Shown here one piece after another: positions 1 to 7,603 of a stretch of DNA of 42,073 nt. The stretch covers positions 473 through 42,545 of the forward strand of contig PNAM01000051.1 of NCBI GenBank assembly GCA_003170275.1, in the 5' to 3' direction. Source of the stretch: Myxococcales bacterium. GTDB taxonomy: Bacteria > Myxococcota_A > Polyangia > Palsa-1104. Position 1 is the first letter of the stretch. Every line of letters begins with the position of its first letter. Made by a program: the position numbers and the translations under genes. A model generated the notes under the pieces. The model saw nothing but the letters and a program-made list of their open reading frames with translations. It was not told the DNA's origin and did not search any database.

Positions 1-185
1 GCGGCGTCGGTGATCGCCTGATTCGCCGACGTGCATGCGCGACTCACCGTGAACGCGGGAATTCCCTTCGGCAGCATCGGCAGCAGCGCCACCTCGCGCG
101 CGAGCACCGGCTCGATGCCCGGCGCAGCGACGGCAAACAGCCGAAAGAGCTCGGGGCCGCCGCGGCCCACAGGCGGCGCGGGCAT
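1..185 (-). CDS. Thiolase (acetyl-CoA acyltransferase) fragment, runs off the window
   Basis: The minus-strand frame reads ...LAREVALLPMLPKG, then IPAFTVSRACTSANQAITDA. The second block is the segment around the nucleophilic cysteine of thiolases (FadA/FadI type; VSRAC-T-S-x-N/F-QA). Thiolases form or cleave 3-ketoacyl-CoA in fatty-acid and acetoacetyl-CoA metabolism. The 3' part lies outside the window. The 5' part is odd: a family member normally has about 50-60 further residues before this block, including an RTP(F/G) motif. Here an in-frame TAA lies 6 bases before the only ATG, and the upstream DNA codes for an unrelated lipoprotein. The gene is therefore either N-terminally truncated and probably inactive, or broken by a rearrangement. 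The family call is fairly firm; gene integrity is doubtful. Confidence 0.55.
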   Translation of the reverse strand, partial: MPAPPVGRGGPELFRLFAVAAPGIEPVLAREVALLPMLPKGIPAFTVSRACTSANQAITDA

Positions 186-191
186 GGTCGC

Positions 192-428
192 TTAGTTGCT
201 GTCGACCGGCGTGAGATCGGGTGGCGCGGTCAGGTCGGGGTGATCGAACATGCGCAGGTCGGGCATCGGGCCCTGATCGGGGACGGCCAGATCGGGGCCG
301 CCGTCGCGCTCCGCGATTCCGAAGTCATACGGGAACTTGTACAAGTCGGGTCGCTCGGGGGATTCGAAGCTGTCGTCGCAGCCGGCGGCAGAAAAGGCGA
401 GGCAGCACACGAGCCCCAACCAGCGCAT
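192..428 (-). CDS. Small Asp/Leu-rich lipoprotein
   Basis: This 78-residue protein has an N-terminal hydrophobic stretch ending in the lipobox SAAGC (Cys17), so it should be lipid-anchored after signal peptidase II cleavage. The mature part is short, acidic and low in complexity. It contains repeated PDL units (RPDLY, GPDLA, MPDLR, HPDLT, PPDLT), a linker style common in myxobacterial surface lipoproteins. No enzymatic motif is visible. It lies 19 bases downstream of the exported helical-repeat gene and 6 bases upstream of the thiolase fragment. It may share a transcript with the first. Function unknown. Confidence 0.65.
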   Translation of the reverse strand: MRWLGLVCCLAFSAAGCDDSFESPERPDLYKFPYDFGIAERDGGPDLAVPDQGPMPDLRMFDHPDLTAPPDLTPVDSN

Positions 429-447
429 GGCTCAGTGTACCGCGTTT

Positions 448-1053
448 TTACTTCTTCTTGGAGGTCGATAGCTCGTCGATGAACTTGTGGATCTCTTTGT
501 CGAGCTCGTCCGACTGCAGCACGATCGGCTTCTTCAGCGCGAGCTCGGCGTGCGAGAGTGCCTGCTTCTCCTGGCCCTTGGCGCGCTCGATCTGCGCCAG
601 CGCCCAGTAGCTGTCGCCGTCGGCCAGCGCGTCCTTCGACGCCAGCTCCGCCAACAGGCCGAGCGCCTGATCGGCCTTGCCCAGCCCGTCGAGAGCGCGC
701 GCGTACCACTCGGTGAGGCGCACGTCGTCGGGCGTCGCCTTGTGCAGCTTGCCCAGGATCTTCTCGGACTGATCGTACTTGCCGGTCACCAGCCCGCAGC
801 GCGCCAGGATCAGCTCGACCCGCTTGACCTGCTCCTTGTTGAGGCCGCGCGTCTTCTGCAGCTTCTCGGAGTGATCCAGCGCGTCGCCCACGCGCCCGTT
901 GTCGAGCGCGGTCTCGGCGTCTGCGATCGCCTCTTCGGCGGTCATTGCCTTGCCGCCGGACTCACCCAGCCGGCCCTTGCGCGCCTCGACTGCCGACGCG
1001 CCCACGACGCCCCCGACCAATGTCGCCACGAACACCCAATTCCGAACGAGCAT
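448..1053 (-). CDS. Exported TPR-like helical repeat protein
   Basis: 201 residues. The chosen ATG at 1053 has a strong GGAGG ribosome-binding site 5 bases upstream. The protein starts with a signal peptide (MLVRNWVFVATLVGG..., predicted cleavage after ASAVEA). The remainder is made of helical pairs with tetratricopeptide spacing: A-x-A-E-T-A-L-D-N-G-R near the start, YDQSEKILGKLHKATPDD, ARALDGLGKADQALGLL, and YWALAQIERAKGQEKQALSHAE. TPR folds scaffold protein-protein contacts, so a periplasmic scaffold or assembly role is plausible. No catalytic residues are apparent. An upstream in-frame start at 1125 would add a non-signal extension and overlap the divergent gene, so it was not used. Confidence 0.75.
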   Translation of the reverse strand: MLVRNWVFVATLVGGVVGASAVEARKGRLGESGGKAMTAEEAIADAETALDNGRVGDALDHSEKLQKTRGLNKEQVKRVELILARCGLVTGKYDQSEKILGKLHKATPDDVRLTEWYARALDGLGKADQALGLLAELASKDALADGDSYWALAQIERAKGQEKQALSHAELALKKPIVLQSDELDKEIHKFIDELSTSKKK

Positions 1054-1097
1054 GGGTACCTCCTTGGGGTCCGCGGAACCTACCACATTTCGAGGCC

Positions 1098-1127
1098 TGT
1101 ATGTTAGTGAGGGACATGGCCACACAA
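1098..1127 (-). promoter_or_regulatory. Candidate promoter for the TPR-like gene
   Basis: On the minus strand TTGTGT (1127-1122) and CATACA (1103-1098) are separated by 18 bases and lie 45 bases before the ATG at 1053. The -10-like box resembles the CATACG boxes seen upstream of the lipoproteins at 20756 and 21578. The element overlaps the start of the divergent gene, so both promoters would compete for the same DNA. Judged by eye only. Confidence 0.3.
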
Positions 1128-1373
1128 GACGAGCTGGAAGCGAAAGTGTCCGACGCGATCGCTAAGTTAGAGAAACAATTCGAGAATGAGCCGCACCTGC
1201 GGTGGGCGATCACGCGCGGCTTGATCCATCGTGCGGTCCATTACGCGGTGGAGCAGCCAGGCGTGGAGTTCTGCGCCCTGGCCACCTATCTCTCGGAGAT
1301 GGTTGGGCATGCGCACAAGCTGGCGCACGGAGACAACCCGAAGGCCCCGGTCCACAAGGACTTCGTTCACTAG
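1101..1373 (+). CDS. Small conserved-looking protein, function unknown
   Basis: 90 residues if started at ATG 1101, which has GAGG 5 bases upstream. An internal ATG at 1116 (MATQDELEAK...) gives 85 residues but has its purine run only 2 bases away. A TATGTT box at 1100-1105 could make the 1116 start near-leaderless. The product is soluble and mixed-charge, with a predicted N-terminal helix (DELEAKVSDAIAKLEKQ). A histidine-rich helical second half follows (LIHRAVHYAVE, MVGHAHKLAHGD, PVHKDFVH). The eight histidines hint at metal or haem binding, but no named motif is present. It is divergent from the TPR-like gene and ends 3 bases from the convergent amidase. Confidence 0.6.
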   Translation: MLVRDMATQDELEAKVSDAIAKLEKQFENEPHLRWAITRGLIHRAVHYAVEQPGVEFCALATYLSEMVGHAHKLAHGDNPKAPVHKDFVH

Positions 1374-1376
1374 GCC

Positions 1377-2747
1377 TTACTCGAGCAGATCGACGTACAG
1401 CGGCGGGACGCGCGCCCCGGTAGTGCGCTCGAGCAGCGCGGCGAGGCCGAGCGCGCGCAGCTCTCCGCCCGGCGGCGCGGCGATCTGTAGCCCGATCGGG
1501 AGTCCCCCGCCGGTGTGGCCGCAAGGCACCTGCGCCGCGGGTAGGCCCGTGAGATTGTATGCGAACGTGTAGTGCACCAGCTCCTCGGTGCGGCCCGGAT
1601 CGAGCTCGCCGGAAGCGAACGCGTCGGCGCAATAGCGCGGCGCCGCGATGGCGGTGGTGGGGCTGACGACCAGGTCGACCTGCGCGAGGGCGCGCTCGAA
1701 ATCGGCGGCGAGGAGCGTGCGTACGCGTTGCGCCTTCAGGTACAGCGCGCCGGGCATTCCGCGGCCGAACTCCAGGCCCGCGCGCACCGCCGGGGAGAAC
1801 GGCGCGTCGGCGGCGAGCGGGCGGGCGTTGGCGGCGGCCGCTTCGACCAGCGTGGTGATCGAGCCGGCGGCGTTGGCCAGCGCGAGGTGTGGCAGCTCGA
1901 TCGCCACCTCGGTGCAACCCGCGGCGACCAGGCGGGCGATCGCGGCGCGGCAGCCGTCGGCCACCTCGGGCGACGCCGCGCTCCACCAGGCCTCGCACAC
2001 GCCGAGCCGAAACGGCCCGACCGGCAGCGCGCCGGCGCTTTCGCCGGCCATGGTGGCGAACGCGAGCCGCACGTCGTCGACGGTGGCGCACATCGGCCCG
2101 AGGTGCTCGAGCGACCAGGCGAGCTGGCTCACGCCGTCGAGCGGCAGGCGGCCGAAGCTCGGCTTGAGCGAGGGGATGCCGCACAGCGCGGCGGGGATGC
2201 GAACGGAGCCGCCCAGATCGGTGCCGAGCGCGATCGGCGCCAGCCCGACCGCGACGGTGGCGGCCGAGCCGGACGAGGAGCCGCCCGTGTCACGTGTGGG
2301 ATCCCATGGATTGCGCACGGCGCCGAAGCGCAGGTTGAGGCCGCTCGGGTACAGGCCGAGCTCGTACATGTTGGTCTTGCCGAGCAGGGTCGCGCCCGCT
2401 TCGCGCAGCCGGCGCACGACGGTGGCGTCGCGAACCGCGGGGGTCTTGCCGAGGAACGAGGTGCCCGCGCAGGTGGGCTCGCCGGCCACGTCGTACGAGT
2501 CCTTGATGGCGACCGGGACGCCGTCGAGCAGCGAGCGCGGCTGGCCGTTGCGCCAGCGCAGCGCCGACGCGTCCGCCTGGGCGCGCACGCCGGCCGGATC
2601 GAGGGTCGTGAACAGGCACATCGGCGGATCGCGCCGATCGAGCGCGGCGGCGAAGGCGAGCGCGCGCTCCGCCACGTCGCGCGGGGTGCGACGCCCGCTG
2701 CGATAGGCCGCGACGAAGTCGGCGACCGCGCGGCGGCCTAGCGCCAC
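1377..2747 (-). CDS. Amidase (amidase-signature family)
   Basis: 456 residues, starting at GTG 2747. The amidase-signature Ser-cisSer-Lys triad is visible: Lys82 in GVPVAIKDSYDVAG, the cis-serine in the glycine/serine loop TGGSSSGSAA (about 154-163), and the nucleophile Ser181 in GTDLGGSVRIPAA. The family hydrolyses amide bonds and includes GatA, fatty-acid amide hydrolases and bacterial amide-scavenging enzymes. No GatB or GatC gene is adjacent, so the tRNA amidotransferase subunit is unlikely. The C-terminal half (NLTGLPAAQVPCG..., PIGLQI) is typical, and length is normal for the family. The substrate cannot be read from sequence. It overlaps the end of a tiny upstream ORF by 10 bases, suggesting translational coupling. 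Confidence 0.93.
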   Translation of the reverse strand: MALGRRAVADFVAAYRSGRRTPRDVAERALAFAAALDRRDPPMCLFTTLDPAGVRAQADASALRWRNGQPRSLLDGVPVAIKDSYDVAGEPTCAGTSFLGKTPAVRDATVVRRLREAGATLLGKTNMYELGLYPSGLNLRFGAVRNPWDPTRDTGGSSSGSAATVAVGLAPIALGTDLGGSVRIPAALCGIPSLKPSFGRLPLDGVSQLAWSLEHLGPMCATVDDVRLAFATMAGESAGALPVGPFRLGVCEAWWSAASPEVADGCRAAIARLVAAGCTEVAIELPHLALANAAGSITTLVEAAAANARPLAADAPFSPAVRAGLEFGRGMPGALYLKAQRVRTLLAADFERALAQVDLVVSPTTAIAAPRYCADAFASGELDPGRTEELVHYTFAYNLTGLPAAQVPCGHTGGGLPIGLQIAAPPGGELRALGLAALLERTTGARVPPLYVDLLE

Positions 2748-2914
2748 GGGCGCGGCTCCCAGGGCGGCGGATCGCCCTCGCGAGCCAGGTCGACGGCGGC
2801 GATCGGCCGCGCGATCTGGCGCGCGACGATTCTGCGGAGGATTCCGCCGAGCGGCGAACGTAGAAGGTGGGTCAACCAGCGCAGACGACGCCCGGCCAGT
2901 CGCGGCAACGCCAT
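2738..2914 (-). CDS. Tiny basic/amphipathic ORF coupled to the amidase
   Basis: 58 codons from ATG 2914 to TAG 2738, in a different frame from the amidase, whose GTG lies inside its last codons (10-base overlap). The predicted peptide is rich in Arg and Leu in its first 40 residues (LAGRRLRWLTHLLRSPLGG, then ILRRIVARQIARPI), which would form an amphipathic, membrane-associating helix. It ends in a proline-rich tail (DPPPWEPRPWR). No clear Shine-Dalgarno is visible. The overlap and uninterrupted frame favour a real small gene, but in DNA this rich in G+C a short open frame can be accidental. Family unknown. Confidence 0.4.
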   Translation of the reverse strand: MALPRLAGRRLRWLTHLLRSPLGGILRRIVARQIARPIAAVDLAREGDPPPWEPRPWR

Positions 2915-3010
2915 GGGTGGGGCATCTTACCAGCTAATCACCGCCTGACGATTTGTCACCGGCGGCGGAATAGGTGACGCCAGTCGCCCGTTCTGTCGCG
3001 GTACGTCGGC

Positions 3011-3069
3011 TATACTGCGGGGCCTCCTAAACAATGTCCCCCGAGGGAACCGGAATGACCGTCGGGGAC
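3011..3069 (+). promoter_or_regulatory. Candidate -10 box and leader inverted repeat of the efflux operon
   Basis: TATACT at 3011-3016 is the best -10-like box upstream of the ATPase gene; no convincing -35 sits 16-18 bases before it. In the leader, GTCCCC (3036-3041) and GGGGAC (3064-3069) are complementary. The right arm overlaps the GGGGA that would serve as ribosome-binding site for ATG 3075, so a folded leader could hide the start. The rest of the 160-base gap holds no other feature I can support. Confidence 0.35.
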
Positions 3070-3074
3070 TCTAA

Positions 3075-3848
3075 ATGAAGGTGCTGAAAGCCGTGGCCCC
3101 AGCGTCGCTCATTCGCTTCGAGAAGATCTCGAAGACCTACCAGATGGGCGAGATCCTCGTCCACGCGCTGCGTGAGGTCGACTTCGAGGTCAAGCTCGGC
3201 GAGATGGTCGCGATCATGGGCGCGTCGGGCTCGGGCAAGTCGACCATGCTCAACCTGCTCGGCACGCTCGATCGCCCGACCTCGGGTCACTACTTCCTCG
3301 AGGACGAACCGATCGAGAACCTCGACGAGTACGAGCTCTCCGCGCTGCGCAACCGGAAGATCGGGTTCGTGTTCCAGTCCTTCAACCTGTTGCCGCGCGA
3401 CAACGCGCTGGAGAACGTCGAGCTGCCGATGATCTACGCCGGGCAATCGACCACCGCGCGGCGCAAGAAGGCCGAGCGCGCGCTCGAGCGCGTGGGGCTG
3501 GCCGATCGCATGGACCACCTGCCCAACCAGCTCTCGGGCGGGCAGCAGCAGCGCGTGTCGATCGCGCGCGCGATCGTCAACGAGCCGCGCATGCTGCTCG
3601 CCGACGAGCCGACCGGCGCGCTCGACTCCGCCACCACCCAGCAGGTGATGGAGCTGTTCTGCGAGCTGCACAAGCAGGGCATGACCGTGATCCTGGTGAC
3701 CCACGATCCGTCGATCGCCGAGTACGCCGAGCGGGTGGTGCGCTTCAAGGATGGGGTCATTCAATCCGACGAGACAAAAGGAAAACATGCGGAAGATTCT
3801 GATCGCGCTCGTGTGCGCGACGTGTCTGAGCGCAACTCGGCAGGCTAG
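3075..3848 (+). CDS. ABC transporter ATPase, MacB/LolD type
   Basis: 257 residues. Walker A GASGSGKST (49-57), signature LSGGQQQR (from 153), Walker B LLADEPTGALD (Asp177/Glu178) and the switch His210 in VTHD are all intact. The closest family is LolD/MacB-type nucleotide-binding subunits that serve FtsX-fold permeases. It should power the two permeases encoded four and five genes downstream. Odd feature: the family domain ends near GVIQSDE, but the reading frame runs on for about 25 more residues. It overlaps the first 62 bases of the TolC-like gene (signal-peptide codons) in another frame. The start at 3075 is supported by GGGGA 6 bases upstream. Confidence 0.95.
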   Translation: MKVLKAVAPASLIRFEKISKTYQMGEILVHALREVDFEVKLGEMVAIMGASGSGKSTMLNLLGTLDRPTSGHYFLEDEPIENLDEYELSALRNRKIGFVFQSFNLLPRDNALENVELPMIYAGQSTTARRKKAERALERVGLADRMDHLPNQLSGGQQQRVSIARAIVNEPRMLLADEPTGALDSATTQQVMELFCELHKQGMTVILVTHDPSIAEYAERVVRFKDGVIQSDETKGKHAEDSDRARVRDVSERNSAG

Positions 3849-5214
3849 CGCAGCGATCCGTACGCTGACGCTGGTCGAGGCGGTCGAGCTGGCGATGCGC
3901 GCCGAGCCGATGGTCGCCGAGGCGTATATCGCCAAGGATCGCTCCAAGCTCGCCGTCCTGCGCGCGCAGCTCGATCGTGTGAGCTTGAAGATCGACGGCT
4001 CGATCTCGGAGCTGTTCAACAAGGCGAACATCGGCGGGCCGACGGTCTACAACTGCGTGATCGCCGGGGTGAGCTTTCAGACCGATCCCGACTCGTGCAT
4101 GTCGATGGGCGGCAGCTCGTCGCTGTCGAGCGTCCAGTCGCCGCAGTCGGGCATCGGAACGTTCAACCTGTCGGCGAACCTGAACGTGCCGATCTTCTCG
4201 GGGCTGCGCGTGGAGTCGACCGTCAAGCGCGCGCAGAAGCTCGACGAGGCGGCGATCGTCTCGATTCGCCAGGCGCGCAAAGACCTGGCGCTCTCGGTGG
4301 CGCGCGCGTACTGGTCGGTGCGCCGGCTGGCGCTCTTGATCGAGGTGCAGCGCAACTCGCTCGATCGCCTGCGCGAGGCCGAGGCGGTCACCGACGGGCG
4401 CGTCAAGGCGGGGCTGGCGCCGCCGATCGACAAGAACCGCGCGGTGCTGCGCCGCTTGAATCTGGCGTCGTCGCTGGCCGACCTGGCCGGTCAGCTGCGC
4501 GAGTCGACCGTGCAGCTCGCGGTGACGCTCGGCGTGAAGGACGATCTGGTGCTGGTCGACGCGCTCGAGGTGCCGGACGCGGTGCCGGGCAGCGTCGAGG
4601 AGCTGCTCGCCGACGCGCGCACGGCGCGGCCCGAGGTCGCGCAGGCGCGCCTGCAGGTCGAGGCGCAGCACCAGGCGGTGCGCATCGCGATGTCGAATTT
4701 CTATCCGCAGCTCAACGGCTTCGGGCTGTTTCAGCTCACCAACAACGCCTTCAACCCGGTGACCGGCTCGCGCAGCTTGTCGAGCGCGACCAACCCGTTC
4801 GCCGACATCGCCGGCAACCTCACGCTCGGCGTCACGCTGTCGATGAACTTCTTTGACACGCTCAACACCTGGACCAGCTCGCGCGACGCGCGCTACGAAG
4901 AGGCGCGCTTGATCGAAGAGAAGCGCCGCGCGGTGCGCGTGGTCGATTCGGACGTACGGTTCGCGCACGCCAAGGTGCTGCACCTGTACGATCGGCGCGT
5001 GCCGCTCGTCGAGGCGCGCGACGTGGCCAGCGACAACCTCAAGATCCTCGAGGGTCGCTACAAGAACGGCGACGCGCTGGTGATCGAATATCTCGACGGG
5101 CAGAACGATCTGACCACCGCCGAGCAGCAGCTGGTCGACACGACCGCGCAGCTGCAGCAGGCGTGGCTCGAGCTCGACGCCTCTTTGGGAAAGATTGTAG
5201 GAGCACAACCATGA
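3787..5214 (+). CDS. TolC-family outer-membrane efflux channel
   Basis: 475 residues from ATG 3787, with AAGGA a few bases upstream. The protein begins with a signal peptide (MRKILIALVCATCLSA..., cleavage near QASA). The mature protein starts with the TolC-family opening LTLVEAVELAMRAEP. It then has long alternating helical and short strand segments in two halves. These include an SVARAYWSVRR helix in the first half and an EYLDGQNDLTTAEQQL helix near the end, where related proteins have the periplasmic tunnel. Function: trimeric outer-membrane duct for tripartite export. The gene sits between the ATPase and adaptor genes, giving a dedicated channel. Its last bases overlap the next start (ATGA). 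Confidence 0.92.
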   Translation: MRKILIALVCATCLSATRQASAAIRTLTLVEAVELAMRAEPMVAEAYIAKDRSKLAVLRAQLDRVSLKIDGSISELFNKANIGGPTVYNCVIAGVSFQTDPDSCMSMGGSSSLSSVQSPQSGIGTFNLSANLNVPIFSGLRVESTVKRAQKLDEAAIVSIRQARKDLALSVARAYWSVRRLALLIEVQRNSLDRLREAEAVTDGRVKAGLAPPIDKNRAVLRRLNLASSLADLAGQLRESTVQLAVTLGVKDDLVLVDALEVPDAVPGSVEELLADARTARPEVAQARLQVEAQHQAVRIAMSNFYPQLNGFGLFQLTNNAFNPVTGSRSLSSATNPFADIAGNLTLGVTLSMNFFDTLNTWTSSRDARYEEARLIEEKRRAVRVVDSDVRFAHAKVLHLYDRRVPLVEARDVASDNLKILEGRYKNGDALVIEYLDGQNDLTTAEQQLVDTTAQLQQAWLELDASLGKIVGAQP

Positions 5215-6380
5215 GCACCACCGTTCGTCGTCGTCGTCGTCGTTGGCCGTGGATCCTCGGGTCGGTCGTCATCCTGGTCACCGGGCTGGCGTTGGTGCGC
5301 AGCTCGGGCGCGGTGCACAAGGACATCGACTCGTCGCTGATCGTGACGGTCAAGCGCGCCGACCTGAACATCGAGGTGATCGAGACCGGCAAGGTGCAGC
5401 CGCGCGAGCGCGTCGAGATCAAGTCGAAGGTGGCGGGCCAGGTCGAGGCGGTGCTGGTGATCGAGGGCCAGAGCGTCAAGAAGGGCCAGCCGCTGTTGCG
5501 GCTCGATTCGACCGACTACCGGCGCGACGTGGCGCGCGCGACCGCCGACGTCTCGCGCTACGAGGCCGACATCGCGCAGGCGAAGATCGGGCTCGAGTAC
5601 GCCGAGCTCAACCTCGATCGGCGCAAGCGTGGCCTCGAGAGCCGCGGCGTCGCGCAGGCCGATGTGGATCTGGCGGCCAACGATCTGAAGTCGAAGAACG
5701 TCGCGCTCGACACCGCCAAGGCGATCTTGTCGGGCGCCAAGGTGGCGCTCAACGCGGCGGAGGATCGCCTGCGCTACACGACCATCAACGCGCCGCTCGA
5801 CGGCACGGTGATCGAAAAGGGCATCCAGCCGGGCGAGGTGGTGACGCCGGGCGTGCAGGCGACGTTCGAGGGCAAGGCGCTGCTCACCGTCGCCGATCTG
5901 TCGACTCTGATCGTCAAGGCCGACCTCAACCAGATCGACGTGGCCAAGGTGCAGATGGGCCAGAAGGTGACGCTCACGCTCGACGCGCTGCCGGGCAAGA
6001 CCTACGAGGCGACGGTCACCAAGATTGCGCCGTCGTCGATCACGCCCAAGGGCAAGGACGTGGACGTGTTCCCGATCGAGGCGACGCTCAGCAAGTCCGA
6101 CGGATCGATCAAGCCGGGCATGACCGCCGACGTGCGCATCCACATCGAGACCAAGCCGAAGGTGCTCTCGCTGCCGATCGAGGCGGTGGTCAAGGAGACC
6201 GGCAAGTCGTACGTCACCAAGATCACCAGCGGCGCCGACGGCAAGCAGAAGACCGACAAGGCCGAGGTCAAGGTGGGCGCGCGCAACGATCGCGAGACCG
6301 AGATCACCTCGGGCATCGCCGAGGGCGAGCGCATCCTAATCAAGCCCGCGTCGTCCGCCGAGAACGAATATAAGATGTAA
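5211..6380 (+). CDS. Periplasmic adaptor, MacA/HlyD (RND-MFP) family
   Basis: 389 residues from ATG 5211 (AGGAG upstream; ATGA overlap with the channel gene). An Arg-rich cytoplasmic start is followed by a single membrane segment (about residues 12-29). Next come a first lipoyl half (KVAGQVEAVLVIEGQSVKKG), a helical hairpin (about 100-190), and the second lipoyl half (LRYTTINAPLDGTVIEKG). The beta-barrel and membrane-proximal domains (LTVADLSTLIVKADLNQID, GMTADVRIHIETKP) come last. This is the full adaptor layout. It should bridge the inner-membrane FtsX-type permeases to the TolC-like channel. The anchor is a transmembrane helix rather than a lipid. Confidence 0.94.
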   Translation: MSTTVRRRRRRWPWILGSVVILVTGLALVRSSGAVHKDIDSSLIVTVKRADLNIEVIETGKVQPRERVEIKSKVAGQVEAVLVIEGQSVKKGQPLLRLDSTDYRRDVARATADVSRYEADIAQAKIGLEYAELNLDRRKRGLESRGVAQADVDLAANDLKSKNVALDTAKAILSGAKVALNAAEDRLRYTTINAPLDGTVIEKGIQPGEVVTPGVQATFEGKALLTVADLSTLIVKADLNQIDVAKVQMGQKVTLTLDALPGKTYEATVTKIAPSSITPKGKDVDVFPIEATLSKSDGSIKPGMTADVRIHIETKPKVLSLPIEAVVKETGKSYVTKITSGADGKQKTDKAEVKVGARNDRETEITSGIAEGERILIKPASSAENEYKM

Positions 6381-7603
6381 TGTGGCTCGAGTACCTACGC
6401 ATCGCGCAGAAGGTGCTGCGGGCGCATAAGTTCCGCTCGCTGCTCACCGTCTTGAGCATCACCATCGGCGCGTTCTCGATCGTGGTGATGTCGTCGCTCG
6501 CCGAGAGCGGGCTGACCACGCTCGCCAAGGGCCTCGAGGACCTGGGCGGCGCGCGCATCATGTGGGTCGAAGGCAAGAAGCCCGAGCGCAACGAGAACAA
6601 GGGCGCGAGCTACGGCAAGGGCATCACGCTGCAGGACCGCGACGTGCTGTTCTCGTCGCTGCCGTTCATTACCGGCCGGACCATGTACTCGGCGTTGTGG
6701 CGCCGCGACGTGGTCGGCGACTCGGGCGTGACCGGCCGCACCGATCTGGTGGCGGCCGACGGCGGCCTGGTCGCGCTGTACCACATGCACCTCGCGCGCG
6801 GGCGCACGTTCTCCGAGGAAGAGAACCAGCAGCACGCCAAGGTGTGCGTGGTCGGACACAAGACCGCCGAGAAGCTGTGGGACGGCGACGCGCTCGGCCA
6901 CTGGCTGACCGTGTCGGGCACGCGCTGCCGGGTGATCGGCCAGCTCGCCAACCAGCCGCGCTGGGGCATCAACATGGGCTTCGACTGGCTCGACGTGGCG
7001 ATCCTGCCCTACAACACGCTGGTCGACGTGGACCCGACGGTGACGCCGGCGGTCGGCATCGTCATGACCACCGATGACCAGCTGCACAACGAGGTGGTCA
7101 AGCGGATCATGAACGCGCTGCTGGTCGAGCGGCACCATGGCGTCGATGATTTCCAGCTGTTCGACTTCTCGAAGTTCATGGACAAGTTCGACGCGATCTT
7201 CGCGACCATGAAGATGATCGTCGGGTTCATCGCCGGCATCGCGCTGTTGGTCGGCGGAATCGGCGTGATGAACATGATGCTGGTGAGCGTGTCGGAGCGC
7301 GTGCGCGAGATCGGCATCCGCAAGGCGATCGGCGCCAATCCGCGCGACATCGGCATGCAGTTCATCCTGGAGGCTATCGTGCTCGCCGGCTCGGGCGGCC
7401 TGATCGGCGTGGCCACCGGCGTCGGCGTGGCGATGGCGTCGGGCGCGATCATCGGCCACTTCAACGCCACCTGGGTGACGGTGGTGGCCTACCGCGCGGT
7501 GGCGACCGCGTTGGTGACCTCGGTCGGCATCGGCGTGCTGTTCGGCTTCTTCCCCGCGCGCCGCGCCGCGCGCCTCAACGCGATCGAGGCGATGCGCCGA
7601 TGA
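6380..7603 (+). CDS. MacB/FtsX-type ABC permease, first copy
   Basis: 407 residues. The layout is MacB-like without the nucleotide-binding domain: a first membrane helix near residues 19-40 (RSLLTVLSITIGAFSIVVMS), then a large periplasmic MacB_PCD-like domain. Three C-terminal helices follow, with the hallmark MNMMLVSVSERVREIGIRKA turn and an FFPARRAARLNAIEAMR end. It starts on the last base of the adaptor stop (TAATG) and ends by overlapping the second permease, so the two are translated together. The ATPase is supplied by the first gene of the operon. The family exports macrolides, peptides, lipoproteins or toxins; the substrate is unknown here. Confidence 0.93.
   Translation: MWLEYLRIAQKVLRAHKFRSLLTVLSITIGAFSIVVMSSLAESGLTTLAKGLEDLGGARIMWVEGKKPERNENKGASYGKGITLQDRDVLFSSLPFITGRTMYSALWRRDVVGDSGVTGRTDLVAADGGLVALYHMHLARGRTFSEEENQQHAKVCVVGHKTAEKLWDGDALGHWLTVSGTRCRVIGQLANQPRWGINMGFDWLDVAILPYNTLVDVDPTVTPAVGIVMTTDDQLHNEVVKRIMNALLVERHHGVDDFQLFDFSKFMDKFDAIFATMKMIVGFIAGIALLVGGIGVMNMMLVSVSERVREIGIRKAIGANPRDIGMQFILEAIVLAGSGGLIGVATGVGVAMASGAIIGHFNATWVTVVAYRAVATALVTSVGIGVLFGFFPARRAARLNAIEAMRR

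Noticed and set aside
5163..5210. Longer N-terminus for the adaptor protein starting at 5163
   Set aside because: It would sit inside the channel gene; ATG 5211 has a good ribosome-binding site and is followed by the expected basic stretch and membrane helix.
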